64,000 nucleotides of DNA from Bolinopsis microptera (lineage: Eukaryota > Ctenophora > Tentaculata > Lobata > Bolinopsidae): assembly GCF_026151205.1 (NCBI RefSeq), contig NC_087072.1, positions 15,887,669-15,951,668 on the forward strand. Reading direction: 5' to 3'. Position numbers and translations under genes: made by a program. Within the stretch, counting starts at the first letter, position 1. Every line of letters starts with the position of its first letter. Of the stretch, positions 36,358-50,100 are shown piece after piece. The notes under the pieces were generated by a model that worked only from the letters and a program-made list of their open reading frames with translations, did no database searches and was not told the origin of the DNA.

Positions 36358-38008
36358 TTTGCACTTTACAGTCTTACACTTGCACAGAAATTAATGTGTC
36401 AATGGTACTCAGGTCTGATTGCTCCAAGTCTGATTGCTTCATCTATCGCCTGACATTAATACAAAGAAATGGAAAAAATGGTATGCACATCTGCCTTAAA
36501 TAGAAAAAAATGGGGGTTCAATGAAACGATATAATATTATTTTGAATGAGTCTGTTGCAATCGTTTATCACGGACTTGTCTTTCATCTTAGATGCAAAGC
36601 TGTGGTTGACTAGGTCGGCGCTACAGTGTTGCTTAATCTGTTCAGCAATTCGTAGTTCATTTAAATTGCTGTTGTTTCTAAAAGGGTCATCAATGTATCT
36701 GTATAACATTAATACAGTATCAGATGAGTCTATGTATCTGTATAACATTAATACAGTATCAGATGAGTCTATGACAATATTTCATGACAGACTAACTGCT
36801 CTGGGTATAATATGTGTCTGCGCTAGTGTATTCTTTAATACGTAGTTCAATCTATTTATTACTTCATCAATTTTTCTAAATTGCTATTCTATTGAGCTTA
36901 AATTTGACTAGAGAGGTGCGAGCATCCCTTATTTGAGGCCCCTTATACTTGGTCTAACCACAAAAGAGTCCATTATAGGGTATGTTATGATGCGGGCACC
37001 AAACCAGCCTATTTATCAACATAGTCATAAAGTAGTTGGGTTCAATAATAAATTAAAAGCATGTGACCGGATGAACTAAATCAATTTGCCGCAGTTTCTT
37101 CATCATCATGGCGTATTCTTATTACAGTTTACTCCTACAAAGCAAAGATTTGCAACTCGATATGAGTAGGATTGAGGCAGAATAGAGTTGATAACGGAAG
37201 AGTAGCACTGGTAGCACTGGTGCTGAATTGTTGCTGACTAATATCAAATAGTGTTCCGACTATCAGTTTACGCACTGAAGCGCTCATCAAGTCATCATCT
37301 TAGTTTTAGTGATTATAGCCTTATTAGATGACGGTAATGACAGAGATATCGGGGTTTATTTTGAAAGTGGTATGCGTGTATACATAAATCAGATCGGCGG
37401 TAGATTTCTAGTATTCTAGCGATCGGAACGTTTCGTTATATTCAAACATTTATCGAACTTCCAACTTTATTTGCGGAGGCTTAAGCTTTGCATTCCTTTG
37501 AAAAAGTTCTGCCCTTAGAGATAGCTTTGCCGAATCCCTGTTCATGATGACAATGCTCATGCTTCATTGATAATTCTGACTTATTCCAAATCATGATCAA
37601 AATGCTCTGTCTTGCTGAACCCTTTTGCTTGACTAATATACCTAATTATCTATTCATGCAGCTGGCATACGTTATAATTTAGCTGATATTCTCTTACTTA
37701 TTTGAATTAGTAAGAGAATTAGTCTAAAACATGTCGTGTTTATACCCGAAACAACATTTTAAATTAGTTCATGTGTTCAATCAACTGTGCATCAGATTCA
37801 TGTCCATAGGTTTGCTGACGGTTTTACCTGATCAGCCTTATTATAATCATTAAAAATACAAATTACTCATTTAACTGTACCGTGTGCGTCATGCGCATTT
37901 CGCAAGCAATTTTCCTCGATCAATCCATTTTATTATCGAACCTTGCTACTAAGTTTTGGTCGAAGGCCTCCATACATTGACCATTATATTGCTGAGTGAC
38001 CCTAAATC
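36358..38008. other. Intergenic, probable Kv promoter region
   Basis: No gene seen. Contains a two-copy 39-bp tandem duplication (36693-36770) and a hairpin with 11-bp arms at 37688-37719 (ATTCTCTTACT/AGTAAGAGAAT). Confidence 0.4.
36693..36770 (+). repeat. Exact 39-bp tandem duplication
   Basis: ATGTATCTGTATAACATTAA and the following 19 bp occur twice head to tail without a mismatch. Confidence 0.95.
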
Positions 38009-41000
38009 ATGATGAATTCTAAGCTCCTACAGTTTGCCAAGTCACTCTACGAAAGACAGTTATCTGATGAGCTACAACTTATTCGGTCACCTTCCAGAAT
38101 GAACAAAATATATTTGAGCAGCAATCATGATCAAAGAAATGCAACTCCCTCTCCACTGCCGATTAGGTTGGATAAGATTAGATCTCAGAATGGATCAGCC
38201 AATGATTCCAATGCTGGAAAAATGCGGCCTAAAAGCCGCCATCGAAGCCTTGCTAGTAGCAAAGTACGTCGGCTGAGGAACAGTTTTATGCCCATGCTAT
38301 TCCGGGACGCAGAGATTTCCTATAGTCCCAAATTTAACTCCAGATGTGGTGGGGGGAGAGGAGAAAGGAGAAGATCAAGAGGACAAAAAGGGTTCTGTTC
38401 AACGATCAGTCCCATCCTCAGTAGAGGATCAGACAGTTTTGACAGCGATTCAGAACAAGCTGCGACATGCAGCTGGAAAGAGGATAATAATAATACATTT
38501 GACCCAGAATTTAAGGTGAGCAGAATTCATTCGCAATTTCGTGCTTCCTTCGATCAATTGATATAATCACCTTCAACTTTCCTAGCAACTTTATATTGAG
38601 GAAATAACGAGTTTCCAACAAGCTAAATAGGTGTTGCAAGCAAGCCACTATCAGACGATACCAAATATTTACAGGTGTTCAATGTGAGCGGAAGTTACTT
38701 TTTGATAGAAACAGAAATCTTTTCCCTTTACCCCGACACTCTCCTTGGTTCTGAGCGTCTTGAGGAGTTTTACCGCCCTAAAAGGGACGAGTACTTTATA
38801 GAACACAACAAGTACGTGTTTCCCGCCATTTTGAGGTTCTACACTCACCAAGAAGAGCTGGTCTGTCCTCCTTGTATGCCTAAAGATACTTTTGAGGTGA
38901 GCTGCAGTATATACAATATACATTACACATCATACATACAATATATAACATACATTACACATCATACATACAATATATAACATACATTACACATCATACA
39001 TCTATATTATATTTTAAACTTGACGAAATTTCCCCGACAACGGGGACATAGAAGAAAAAACACCGAAAATCGACCTCAAAATGACCCTCTGGTGATGCCA
39101 AACCCAGCTCCCAAATGGAGTTGAAACCTCGCCATTTTTAGCAGGGTTGTAGAAAAAGGATAGGAATAGGCTATAGCATTCTTAGAATTTTGATTTAGGC
39201 TTTAGATTTTTTATAATTAACGTCGGAAGTGAGGTAAAATAACCGTTAGAATAATGTCGTTATTTTAGCAAAGGTTTACTGCGCTGTTGCGTAGCAACGT
39301 TAAAATGCACGTGCGCGAGCAATAACATCTTAACTACGCGCGTTGTTATGCTGTATGCTACGTCATAACTTCAAAACTAGCTCACATTTACGCTCACGCT
39401 ATGACTTATATTCATAACTTTGGTTGTGATTGGTATTTTTTGATGCGGTAAAAAGTATCGTTTTGGGAATCCGAATACTAACAACGCTGTCGCCATTGTT
39501 AGATAAATTTCATTATGTCTACTGTATTATAACAGAGCTGTATGATGAAGAGAAATTAAAACATAACTGATTTTTAAAATTTCCTCGAACAAAGCTTTCG
39601 ACTAGCGGGTTTCTAGTACAATATATAACATACATTACACATCATACATACAATATATAACATACATTACACATCATACAATATACATTACACATCATAC
39701 ATACAATATATAACATACATTACACATCATACATACAATATATAACATACATTACACATCATACATACAATATACAATATACATTACACATCATACATAC
39801 AATATATAACATACATTACACATCATACAATATACATTACACATCATACATACAATATATAACATACATTACACATCATACATACAATATATAACATATA
39901 TTACACATCATACATACAATATATAACATTCATTACACATCATACATACAATATATAACATATATTACACATCATACAATATACATTACACATCATACAT
40001 CTCTACTATAATTCAAAAGATTCTTTTTGTAGAATGTATGTACGACCGCCCACGTGCAAATCAGACGAGAAATAGGAAGTTGCGTAGTTACCATGGTAAC
40101 GAGGATTGTTACACGCACGTGCACGTGCAATGATTGTTTTAACGTCATTTTGATCAGTTTTGTCGATATTACAATGTGTTTAGTACGAGCAACATTTTAA
40201 TTGGCTTTATCTTTGGTTGTGATGGATATTTTTTGACGCGATTTAAACTTACTAAGAAAAAATACTATCAATATTAGCTTCCTCCCTGTGACCACAGGTT
40301 TTCTAGTCTATACTATAATTTAAACTTGACGAAATTTCCCCGGCAACGGGGACATAGAAGAAAAAACACCGAAAATCGACCTCAAAATGACCCTCTGGTG
40401 ATGCCAAACCCAGCTCGCAAATGGAGTTGAAACCTCGCCATTTTTAGCAGGGTTGTAGAAAAAGGATAGGAATAGGCTATAGCATTCTTAGAATTTTGAT
40501 TTAGGCTTTAGATTTTTTATAATTAACGTCGGAAGTGAGGTAAAATAACCGTTAGAATAATGTCGTTATTTTAGCAAAGGTTTACTGCGCTGTTGCGTAG
40601 CAACGTTAAAATGCACGTGCGCGAGCAAGAACATCTTAACTACGCGCGTTGTTATGCTGTATGCTACGTCATAACTTCAAAACTAGCTCATATTTACGCT
40701 CACGCTATGACTTATATTCATAACTTTGGTTGTGATTGGTATTTTTTGATGCGGTAAAAAGTATCGTTTTGGGAATCCGAATACTAACAACGCTGTTGCC
40801 ATTGTTAAATAAATTCCATTATGTCTACTGTATAACAGAGCTGTATGATGAAGAGAAATTAAAACATAACTGATTTTTAAAATTTCCTCGAACAAAGCTT
40901 TCGACTAGCGGGTTTCTAGTACAATATATAACATACATTACACATCATATATATAATATATAACATACATGATACATTATACATACAATATACAACATAC

Positions 41001-42738
41001 ATTACACATCATACATACAATATATAACATACATTACACATCATATATATAATATATAACATACATGATACATTATACATACAATATACAACATACATTA
41101 CACATCATACATACAATATATAACATACATGATACATTATACAATTTAATTAATTACATAGTCATACAATATACGTTGGGTAGTCTCCACCTTTATACCG
41201 TAGCTTGTAGAAGTGATTCTGACTAATTGTGACAGGAAATTATTCGATACACCTATTTTCAGGATTGTATGGAGTTTTACGGACTGTTGCCCTACTTCCA
41301 GGGCTTGAAGTCGGTGGTTAATGGTGGCCCAGAAGTGTTGGATCCCAAAACCTGGAAAGATAGGCTATCTTGCACCCTGCAGTTTCCCTACTTTTCGCAA
41401 ACAGCGAAAGCGTATGCCATATTCGACATCTGCGTTATAGTTCTCAGGTGTTTTAAAATTTGTATCTCATATTGAGAAATATTATAAACATCGTTTACAA
41501 AATATTACAGCCATTTTCTGACAAATGTGCTTGAAGATCACTCAAAAATCCGAGGTTTTTGAGCACCTTTGACGCATTTTGACAAATTTTGACATGTTAA
41601 GTGGTTCCAAAAGGTGGTTCCTTGGGGCAAGCGATTGGTTCTGATGGTTTTCAGGGATATTTTTTGACCCCAACAAATAAATTTGGGTTAAAGAATTCAG
41701 AATTTCAAAAATGGTGTTCAAACAAATTTGTCAGAAAACAGCAGAATTGACCATTAACTGTGTCTCTATATCCTCAGTACGATGACGCTGGTGCTGGAAT
41801 CTATTCCAGAACTCACCCGCCAACCATACTTTAATGTGGTGAGATAAATTGTATCATTTTATTTCGTTCTTATTAAGTTTTACTCTCCGTAGTAGGTATT
41901 TGATCGTGCCAGTCAAAATGTCTTATAGTAATAAGATATAGGAATGCTGACCGTAAGTGATTTCCCAATTCCATACGAGAATTTACTTTCAACATTAATT
42001 TTGCAGTCTTAAGAACAAGGAAAACCACTGGCACTTTTTCACTTTTCAGGTGGCACAAATAGTTGAGGCGTGTGTGAACGTGTACTTCACAATCCAGGCT
42101 CTCCTTCTCCTCCTCGTTTACTCGCCGTGGAAGGATTACTTTAAAAGCGTGCTTCACTGGATCGATATTATCTCAATATTACCTTTCTATCTGAGACTCA
42201 TCGCTGGGAGTTTCTTTAACCAGGTCTGTTTGATTGTTATATTGATTTGCAAAGCTGTGTTATTATTAATAACTTATACTTATAAAACTATAAAATACAG
42301 TTTACAATTCGTCTTATTGTCCTCTCTATCTGCCAGGTAGGAGGGTTCCGAGTACTGCGTCTTATCCGACTACTCCGAGTAATGAAGCTGTTCAGACACT
42401 CCCGAGGTAGCCAGACTATGATGACCTTCCTCCTTGCTTCTCTCCCTGAAATCATGTTACTTCTTCTCATGTGGAGCATTGGAGTTCTCCTCTTTGGACC
42501 CCTCATCTTCTTTATCGAACACGCCCACGGGGAAAACGACTTCAAGTCAGCCTTCTCTGGAATGTGGTTTTGTGTGGTCACTATTGGGACTGTTGGATAT
42601 GGGGACTTGTCACCTGCCACTAACTTGGGCAAATTCGTGTCAGCACTTTATACAATTCTCAATCTGACCATCATGACAATACCTATATCCATTATTATCA
42701 CCAAGTTTAGCAGGTCGGTGAGGCAGGCTAAGAAGTAG
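38009..42738 (+). CDS. Voltage-gated potassium channel (Kv, Shaker superfamily)
   Basis: Six exons join in phase: 38009-38515, 38675-38896, 41263-41447, 41778-41838, 42050-42223 and 42337-42738, giving 516 residues. An in-frame TAA lies two codons before the ATG. A Ser/Arg-rich N-tail (~169 residues) precedes the T1 domain (VFNVSGSYFLIETEIFSLYP, RDEYFIEHNKYVFPAILRFY). S1 ends in exons 3-4. S2 is VEACVNVYFTIQALLLLL, S3 has HWIDIISILPF, S4 is RVLRLIRLLRVMKLFRHSRG with the full Arg/Lys repeat, and the pore has TIGTVGYGD. S6 reads TIMTIPISIIITKF, so the usual PxP is PIS. In S2 the charge-transfer Glu (Shaker E293) is Gln, while E283, F290 and S3 D316 equivalents are kept. The C-tail is only ~15 residues. 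It should form a plasma-membrane K+ channel subunit; whether it conducts alone is uncertain. Confidence 0.95.
38901..39000 (+). repeat. 32-bp minisatellite, first block
   Basis: Units of CATCATACATACAATATATA plus ACATACATTACA begin right after exon 2 of the Kv gene. The array continues at 39617-39999 and 40920-41152, interrupted by the Helitrons. Confidence 0.85.
39001..39616 (+). mobile_element. Non-autonomous Helitron, copy A
   Basis: Begins TCTATATTATATTTTAAAC after an A and ends GGGTTTCTAG before a T, i.e. the TC...CTRR ends and A/T target of Helitrons. It is nearly identical to copy B at 40307-40919. Interior words such as TTTGGTTGTGATTGG recur in the shorter copy C. It has no coding capacity. 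Confidence 0.75.
39617..39999 (+). repeat. 32-bp minisatellite, second block
   Basis: About a dozen units, with some shortened ones lacking the ACATACAATATATA part. Confidence 0.85.
40000..40306 (+). mobile_element. Non-autonomous Helitron, copy C (short)
   Basis: Begins TCTCTACTATAATTCAAAAG after an A. It ends with the perfect hairpin CCTGTG-AC-CACAGG followed by TTTTCTAG and T, the classic 3' Helitron structure. Copy B starts at the very next base. Confidence 0.8.
40307..40919 (+). mobile_element. Non-autonomous Helitron, copy B
   Basis: Begins TCTATACTATAATTTAAAC directly at the end of copy C and ends GGGTTTCTAG before a T. It is almost identical to copy A (613 against 616 bp). Confidence 0.78.
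40920..41152 (+). repeat. 32-bp minisatellite, third block
   Basis: Resumes right after copy B with variant units carrying TATATATAATATATAAC and GATACATTATAC. Confidence 0.8.
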
Positions 42739-44184
42739 CCTGCTGAGAAGTCAGAACTTTGATGGCAGTGATAATTAAAGCAATTTTTGTGCAAGGGAAA
42801 TGCCAACACGTATTTAAGTTACAAGCATTTTAGTATCGTGGACTTATGAATGTTGCGTATTTGTATACATAAAAGAATCACCATTATACATTTTTTTCCC
42901 TTCGTATTGTATCAGTTAAATGTTAACTGGCCAGAATTTAAAAACCATAGCTGCTGTTAATCTGTGTGGTCATCAACAAAAAACCACCGTTCAATTAATG
43001 GTCTGCCTCTTCAAAATTACTCAACCGGCTACGCCATAATAGTGGTTGATTACAAATTATCTGTGCGACAGTTACCTTATGTTCATTCCAAACTTCCAGA
43101 CTCGGTGGATGCCAACTTTCTTAATTTTCAGAATGACAAGAAGTGTTGGATTGGTACATACTTGCTATCTGCCGGTCAATTTAATCTGATTGTTAATCTT
43201 CAAAACTACTGCTGTTTTATAATTAAAGCCAAAGCTGCGTGCTTGCTGAATTTATATGTCATTAACATACAAATCTTCGGTTGTTCTTTCATAAGCGAAC
43301 CTCTCGAATTAAGGAATGAAGTTGTATGGAACTAAAAATAACAACAATTTTCTGCTATTATTGGATCTGTGCTGTCCCTGGCTGACCTGTTAATGTAAAC
43401 GGTTTGCCCGAATTAATTAGTTTATATTAGCTATGCATTTTTCGCAAATTTTGGTAATTCGTTGGCACGCTTTGAATAGCTCAGCTTGAGTGGAACTTTT
43501 GACATGTCACCGTTACGTTTAAAGAACAGGCATTGTGTAACCCACGAGTTGGTTGTTTATGTCCCTTTTTATCACGTCTTATTCATTATTACTATTGGCT
43601 TAATTATTTAATTGTTAGTGATTCCTCGAGTCCATATTGTGAGTTCAATAATGTAGCCCTATGTATTTTGAGCATCTGTGCACAAGATTTGTGGAGTTTA
43701 GCATTTTGGTTTGTTATCTATAACCTCTAGAATGTTAATGTTATAGATGACAGGAGACATAAACTAACCACTCATCCCTAATGGGTTAATCTAATGCATC
43801 ATATTTTGATCGTAAATCCGCGTAATTGTTCAGTCTAAGTTTTGTCGAAAATTTATTGAAACTGTTTTTAGTTTCAACTCTAGTTTTTTTCCCGACGATC
43901 AAAGCAATGTCGTGTGTTGCCAGTTTTAACTTTCTACTATGACTGGTCGTAGAATTTCCAAATTTGCGCTATTGATTATACTTGTAAATAATCGCATTTC
44001 CGCTCGGTTGCTGCTCAGTGTAACTGTAATGTAGAACTGTTGCAGAGTTAAGAATTTTACTCTTTTGAATTTACAATTTTGTTGGGTGTTTGCCCGCTGT
44101 GTGTTGGAGTATGCTTCATCTTGCTATTTTATACAGGTCGTGATCTCAAGTGGTACTAAGAGTGGTAGTTAAATTCGTATGTAA
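42739..44184. other. Kv 3' flank and intergenic DNA
   Basis: Probable Kv 3' UTR, then the 5' flank of the acidic gene. A 123-codon frame at 42964-43335 has no recognisable domain and may be chance. Confidence 0.4.
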
Positions 44185-47100
44185 ATGGAAAGCGAAAACA
44201 AAGAAGATATTCTGGAAGCAGCCTCTCTAATTCAAAAAGATGAAATAAAGGAAACATCAGAAAAAACAGTATCTGAGATAGAGGTTATCGAATCGTCAGC
44301 TCAGAACTCGTCATCTCTGAACGTAGCTCCGTGTGAAGAGGTATCTAACCCGATAAAATCCCCAGACAATACGTTATCTTTTGGAGAGGGTCAGCAACTT
44401 GCAGACTCATCTGAAATCTCTGCGGAGGCACCAGAAGCAGTTAGTCTAAAACTGAACGACCAGTCTTTAGACAGCACTTATTCTGGAGACGATGAAGATA
44501 CGTTTGACATTGAGAAGGACTATTCTGTTCCGTCGGAAGAAGATTCGAGTGTATGCGTTTCTCTCTCTCACCGTCACACTCATACCAGAAACCCGTCAGA
44601 GATATCCGAAAGCGAGGTGCTCCAGTTCTCCGGACAACCTTATGCTGTCATAGGAGGCAAGATATTTCCCTTTGACATAAATGATGAAGACTTCTTTCCT
44701 GAATTTGAACTGCCCCATGACAATGATCCACGCACAAATGACATTATCAATGACGTGCTTCAAGCATTTCCAGATGGCACTGCTGAACTCCTGGAAGATA
44801 TTGATGAGATCGATGCTGAAGCAACCCCCTTACCTCTTCGAAAGTTGGAGCTAACTGCTGGAGATGATGTATTAGATAAAACTCCTACTGATTGCAACAG
44901 TCATCCCGACTGTCAAATTTTCTCAGAAGGTAAAAGTTCTCCAGTTAATGAAAGTATTCCTGATGATGACATTGTTCGACAAAATCCCGAAAACTCTTCT
45001 CAGTCTGAATTTTCACCAGACGAAAGTAGCGAGCAGACGGATTCGGTCACTGATCAAGACATATCTGCTGCTACTGAAGAGGATCTAGCAGAAGACGGTG
45101 GCGAGCGAATGGATTCGGTCACTGATCAAGACATATCTGCTGCTACTCGAGAGGATCTGGAACCTTCTCCAGATTTGTCGATGAAAACTAATGTTTCACT
45201 AAAGATTTGCTCAGAACATCAAACTGACAGATCTCCTCAGTCTGACTCGTCTCCTGGAGAAGATGGTGGTAAGGAGATGGATTTTGCCAACCTAGACGAT
45301 CTCTCTCCAGTACCATCTGAAGAAATAGAACTTTCAAAAGATCTGCTATGTGAAACTACAAGTTCTCCACAGATGAGCTCCGACAATCGACCAGGTTATT
45401 CAGCCAAGAATCCCTCTGTTTAAAAATACTGTATTTTAATAGTGAGTCCACAGGTCATAATTAAATGTGGTGCTTTGTCTTCTGAGAGTGATGATTGGTG
45501 AAACCATTCTCTAATTCCTTTGGAGACAGACAGCACCAACCTGGCACTGCACTTATTTGTAGAACTATGAAACCCCACCATAACTGAGGCCCTAGTTTAG
45601 TAGTCTCCTAGGGGAAGAAATGGGGGCTTCGCCACGAATCAGTGACATCAGTATTCAAATATGCATCTTTTAAGTGCTGGCTTATAATTTATCCTTACTT
45701 CTCCACCCAGATTTGAGTCTCGATCTTCGTCTCGAAGAAAACACAGGGAATGAAAACGCAACGGAATTAGAGGGAATTCTCTCGCCACTGGATGAAGATC
45801 AGTTTAAACAGGTCAGTTTCTATCCATTAATCCCCACAACTAATAGTTCGCTGTCAAATAATTGTTTGTTGCACCCTCGCTGAACCCCGAGTTTATTTAT
45901 GGCGCTTTTAATTGTTCCAGTTCTGCATCTTTTATCGACAAATTCTTAATTACGTGTATCACAATTACTTCCAACCGCAGTTGATTAAATTGAAAATTGC
46001 TGAAAAATGTTCCATTTTCTTTCAATAATTCAGATCAGAAATAGCAAACTATTCTTAGCATATGATAAAATAATACTATGCATAATATTGCGATGTGGGT
46101 GAATTCATTTTCGGGGAAAATGATTTTATTTCAACAATTGTCCCACCAGATTTTAGAATTACAGGTTACGTAGATACATATTTTAGAACTGTCATGTTGG
46201 TGAATTCCATTATAAGTTGATTACATCTCCCGATTTTGTATACTTTTCATGCTGATTCCCAATTCCCATATTACATAAATCAATTGGAATTTTGATATTT
46301 TACTTTTATTTTAAATTGAATTGATGAATCAAATGCGACGTCTAGAAGTAATAACTGAAATCGAAACTTGTCGTGTTTCTGAATAGACATATAACATGGT
46401 TATGATATTATTTGAAGAGTGGTTAACCATTTTTCTTTGATGTGGCTAGAACTTTTTCTAAGTTTTCTTCATGGCATTAACACATGCAACACTTAAAATA
46501 TGCTGCGGTTAAACATGTGATAATACAAGATGAAATTTTGTAAATACATGCCCAGTCGTGTATACACATGCTAATTGAATTAAGTCAGGTAATATCAAAA
46601 GTATTAATTTTTACCACCAACTTGTATCTAGAATCTCATAAATACCCAATTTCGTCATGTGTCACTGACTTTATTCTTTCCGACAATATATTCAGGTAAA
46701 TTTCGTCATTTAATACAGTATATTATTGTACTATGATGACACCCGATTCTTTCCTTGCGGTAAAAATATATTAGCTCTTCAACCAGGGGAGAGAGTTTGG
46801 CTGGCCGAATGTATAAATCCGGCCGTATAAGTAGCTTTTCTGCCAGGTTGCTGCTTGCTGCCAATTGGATGTTCACTTACCGTGTACTTTTTTAGTCCGA
46901 TTAGTTTTTTTTTCTTGGACAGGCACAAATATGACATGCTCTGTCAAAGCTCCTAATTTGATCCGTAGTTACCTGTTACAGCTCCGATTTAAGTTTCTAA
47001 ACATTGTACTTCTTGATTTGACGTATGTATGTGTGCAATGTGCATACTCTCTTTCTTTTAAAACCGATTATTTTTGCGGGCGTGCATAGTTGCATATACT

Positions 47101-50100
47101 GGAAAACGAATCTTCATACTTTCGATCCAAGTTTAAACTGTTGCTTAATATAGTTGATTGACATTCTAGTAGCACATAAACGAGTCTAACTTCCTTGTGA
47201 CTTTTAAAGCTGCCGCTGTTTCTGCAAACTTAGTCTAAAGTTTGGGGGGTTACGTACGTGTTGACAACTGTCAACTTCTCAACTCTAGCTCCAGCCAAGA
47301 AAACCCGGAACAATGCCAACAGTGAAGGATATACTGTTCAGCCGAGTGGTAAGAAGACATCTGTTGAATATTATAATTATTTATGTCGACTCGCGGCCTT
47401 GTACATATGTGTATATTTAGCTGTTACGTCGTTTAACTCTATTGTATAATTCACTTTTTAACTATCACATGAACAAGTATATAATTCGATATACACACGT
47501 GAAGCATTTCCGTTCAGCTCAAAATTGAACAATTAAAAAATTCGTTATCGAACCAAAAAGCAAATCTTGTTAACGTCTGGATATAGGGCTGGGATTTGTC
47601 CAGTTAAACGCAGCTGCACTGACCCAGCCAAGAAACATCTCTAACGTGGCCACATCTCCAGCTATAATTGCTACTTAGCCTCTGATCGTGTCTCTGTCAG
47701 TTTTGATATGCAAACTGAATCATCTCCAGCTGATGAGCTGTAGGACTGGCCCTCCATGACGTTATCTTGTTTTTAGTTTGAGCTTGTCATGCTCCGTCGG
47801 TTAACTCGAAACACATCTTTTAGCACTATTCCGGCAACCTCTAGTTGTTAAACTGCACTTGTACATATTATTTTTATTGCTACTTCATGCCGGTTATGTG
47901 CTGATAGTTTCGTTTAATCGCCAGAATCAAGATGAAACATCAGAGCTAAAATAGCAAGGAGGAGGGCCTCTCACTTATTAGTTTCAAGTCTCCTGTAAAT
48001 GGACTTTTGAGCGGTATGTCCTTTAACACAACTCATCGCTGCCCACTGCTATTGTCAACAGTCAATATCAATTGAAGCTAGAAAGAGATCGCCTCCATGA
48101 CTTCACTGTTGGTCCAGTAACCCGACACTTCATAGTTGGTAATCTTTGTACTTCTAAGGATTGAGCTGGTCGACAAGTGTACATGTGTATAGGGGAGCTT
48201 ATACCCAACTGCCAGCGCCATGCACTCTGCAACTCGTTTATCTGCGGTTTCTCTTGTATAGCGTGCACAATGTCTCCCTTATTGTGTCTCGACAACTGAC
48301 CTCATGCTAATTTTTGGACCGATACCAATTTCGGAGCGATCGATCGTATTTTATTGAAACCAGTTTTTGTATAGCTTCTATTTTGGGCGCGTGATTTTGT
48401 CCTTTCTGTCACGTTCAATCTGCAAAAGATCAAAACGCTTTTACTAGGAGGCAAACAAATGTTATGTGTTATCTTAATGCGAGTTCGAAATTTGTGTAGA
48501 ATGCTTTGATACTTTTTATGATTTGCATTTCTACTGACACCTTCAATAAATGAAACACAAAATACCAATCAATATTAATTGACTTACTGATTAAATGCTC
48601 GAAATATTATCCGTGCCCTTGACATGATGATGTTTTAGGCGATACCAAACAGTCCGAACCCGAGACGGAACATCGTCAGAAGAAAGTCCTGTGCAGACGT
48701 GAGTTTTAATTTTGAAATTATTCAAATATTGTGCTTAATTATAAATTTACCAATATATTGCTGTCTGTGACGCAGGTTTATAGTTTAAATTTTACAGGAA
48801 TTAAGTATGTTTAATGTAAATTGTGTTCAAGTTCATCTTTACTATACCGCCACCATAATTTAATTCTGCCCGGTTACACGTCCCATCTAATCTGTCATGT
48901 CTCGACTAAGTAACTGGCTCCTTTTAGGAGAATCGAAGGACACCATATTTTATTAACCAGCAAACTCTCCATCCTCTGCAGAGTGCTCGGAAGCATCCTG
49001 ATTAGATTAAGATACAGGTTTGCACGCTGTACAGAGTAAGATACTGTGAGATTGAGCTCATGTAGTATCAGACATACCTGCTAGAGTGATTAAATATCTG
49101 AGTATTCAATATCATCCCTGGAAGCAAGCTTATTACATCCGTTACATCCGTTACATCCGTTACAAGTATTAGGTGTTCTATATGTCTCCACCAAGTGTCT
49201 TCTGGTTGCACACCAAGGAATTAAACAGGAATTAATTATTAAAAAGGAATTAAACAAGAATTAAACAGGAAATAAACAGGAATTAAACAGGGAATTAAAC
49301 AGGAATTAAACAGGGAATTAAACAGGAATTAAACATGAAATGACCAAGGAGAACACAGACGAACTCGTCTTGGTAATACAACAATTCATAAAGACGATCA
49401 GAACTCTAAAAATCGAGAGAAAGCTATAAAAATAAAATCTTAAAAACTAACCGTGTTATTTAAATATTTAAATACGAGTAAAAAATAATGGAGGCTGTGC
49501 AATGTGAGACTAGATATCCTTGCAGTGTGATTCGAGACTAAGTGCCCCATCTCCAACCTTTGAACGAGTGACGTGTTTTAGATACCACAATGCTATTAGA
49601 TTTAAGCCTTTACTACTTTTATTTAGCAATTATTTAGCTCGATCGCCATTCCTACAACCACCCTCCTATTTACTATTTAAAATGGTGCGCTCTTCAAATC
49701 CCACCAAGTTTAACTTTTTCATGATTTTCTGCGGATCAAAATGATAAGAACGATGTTTAGATTTAAAAAAAAACCATAGAGATCGCAAACCATCAAAGAA
49801 GTCGTGCACATGCAAATGTAAGTAATAAATTATATGTGGCCCTTCAATTTCGAATAAAAAATCACTTGATAATCAATAAATAAGTAACTCATAACATGTC
49901 AAACAATTAATTATAGATTATTCACAAATCCGTCACTGTTGAAATTTTAGATCCATTGCCCTACTAAGATCATCATATTATTCGCAAAAGCTTCCTATGT
50001 TTGTATGACTATTTAGTGCAGACACATTTTGGAACATTCTGGAAGGATAATATACTATGACCGATCTGGTATAAATGAACTGTAAAGGTGTCAAAATAGA

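Noticed and set aside
42964-43335. 123-codon frame downstream of the Kv gene
   Set aside because: No recognisable domain, probably within the Kv 3' UTR, and amino-acid usage looks unselected.
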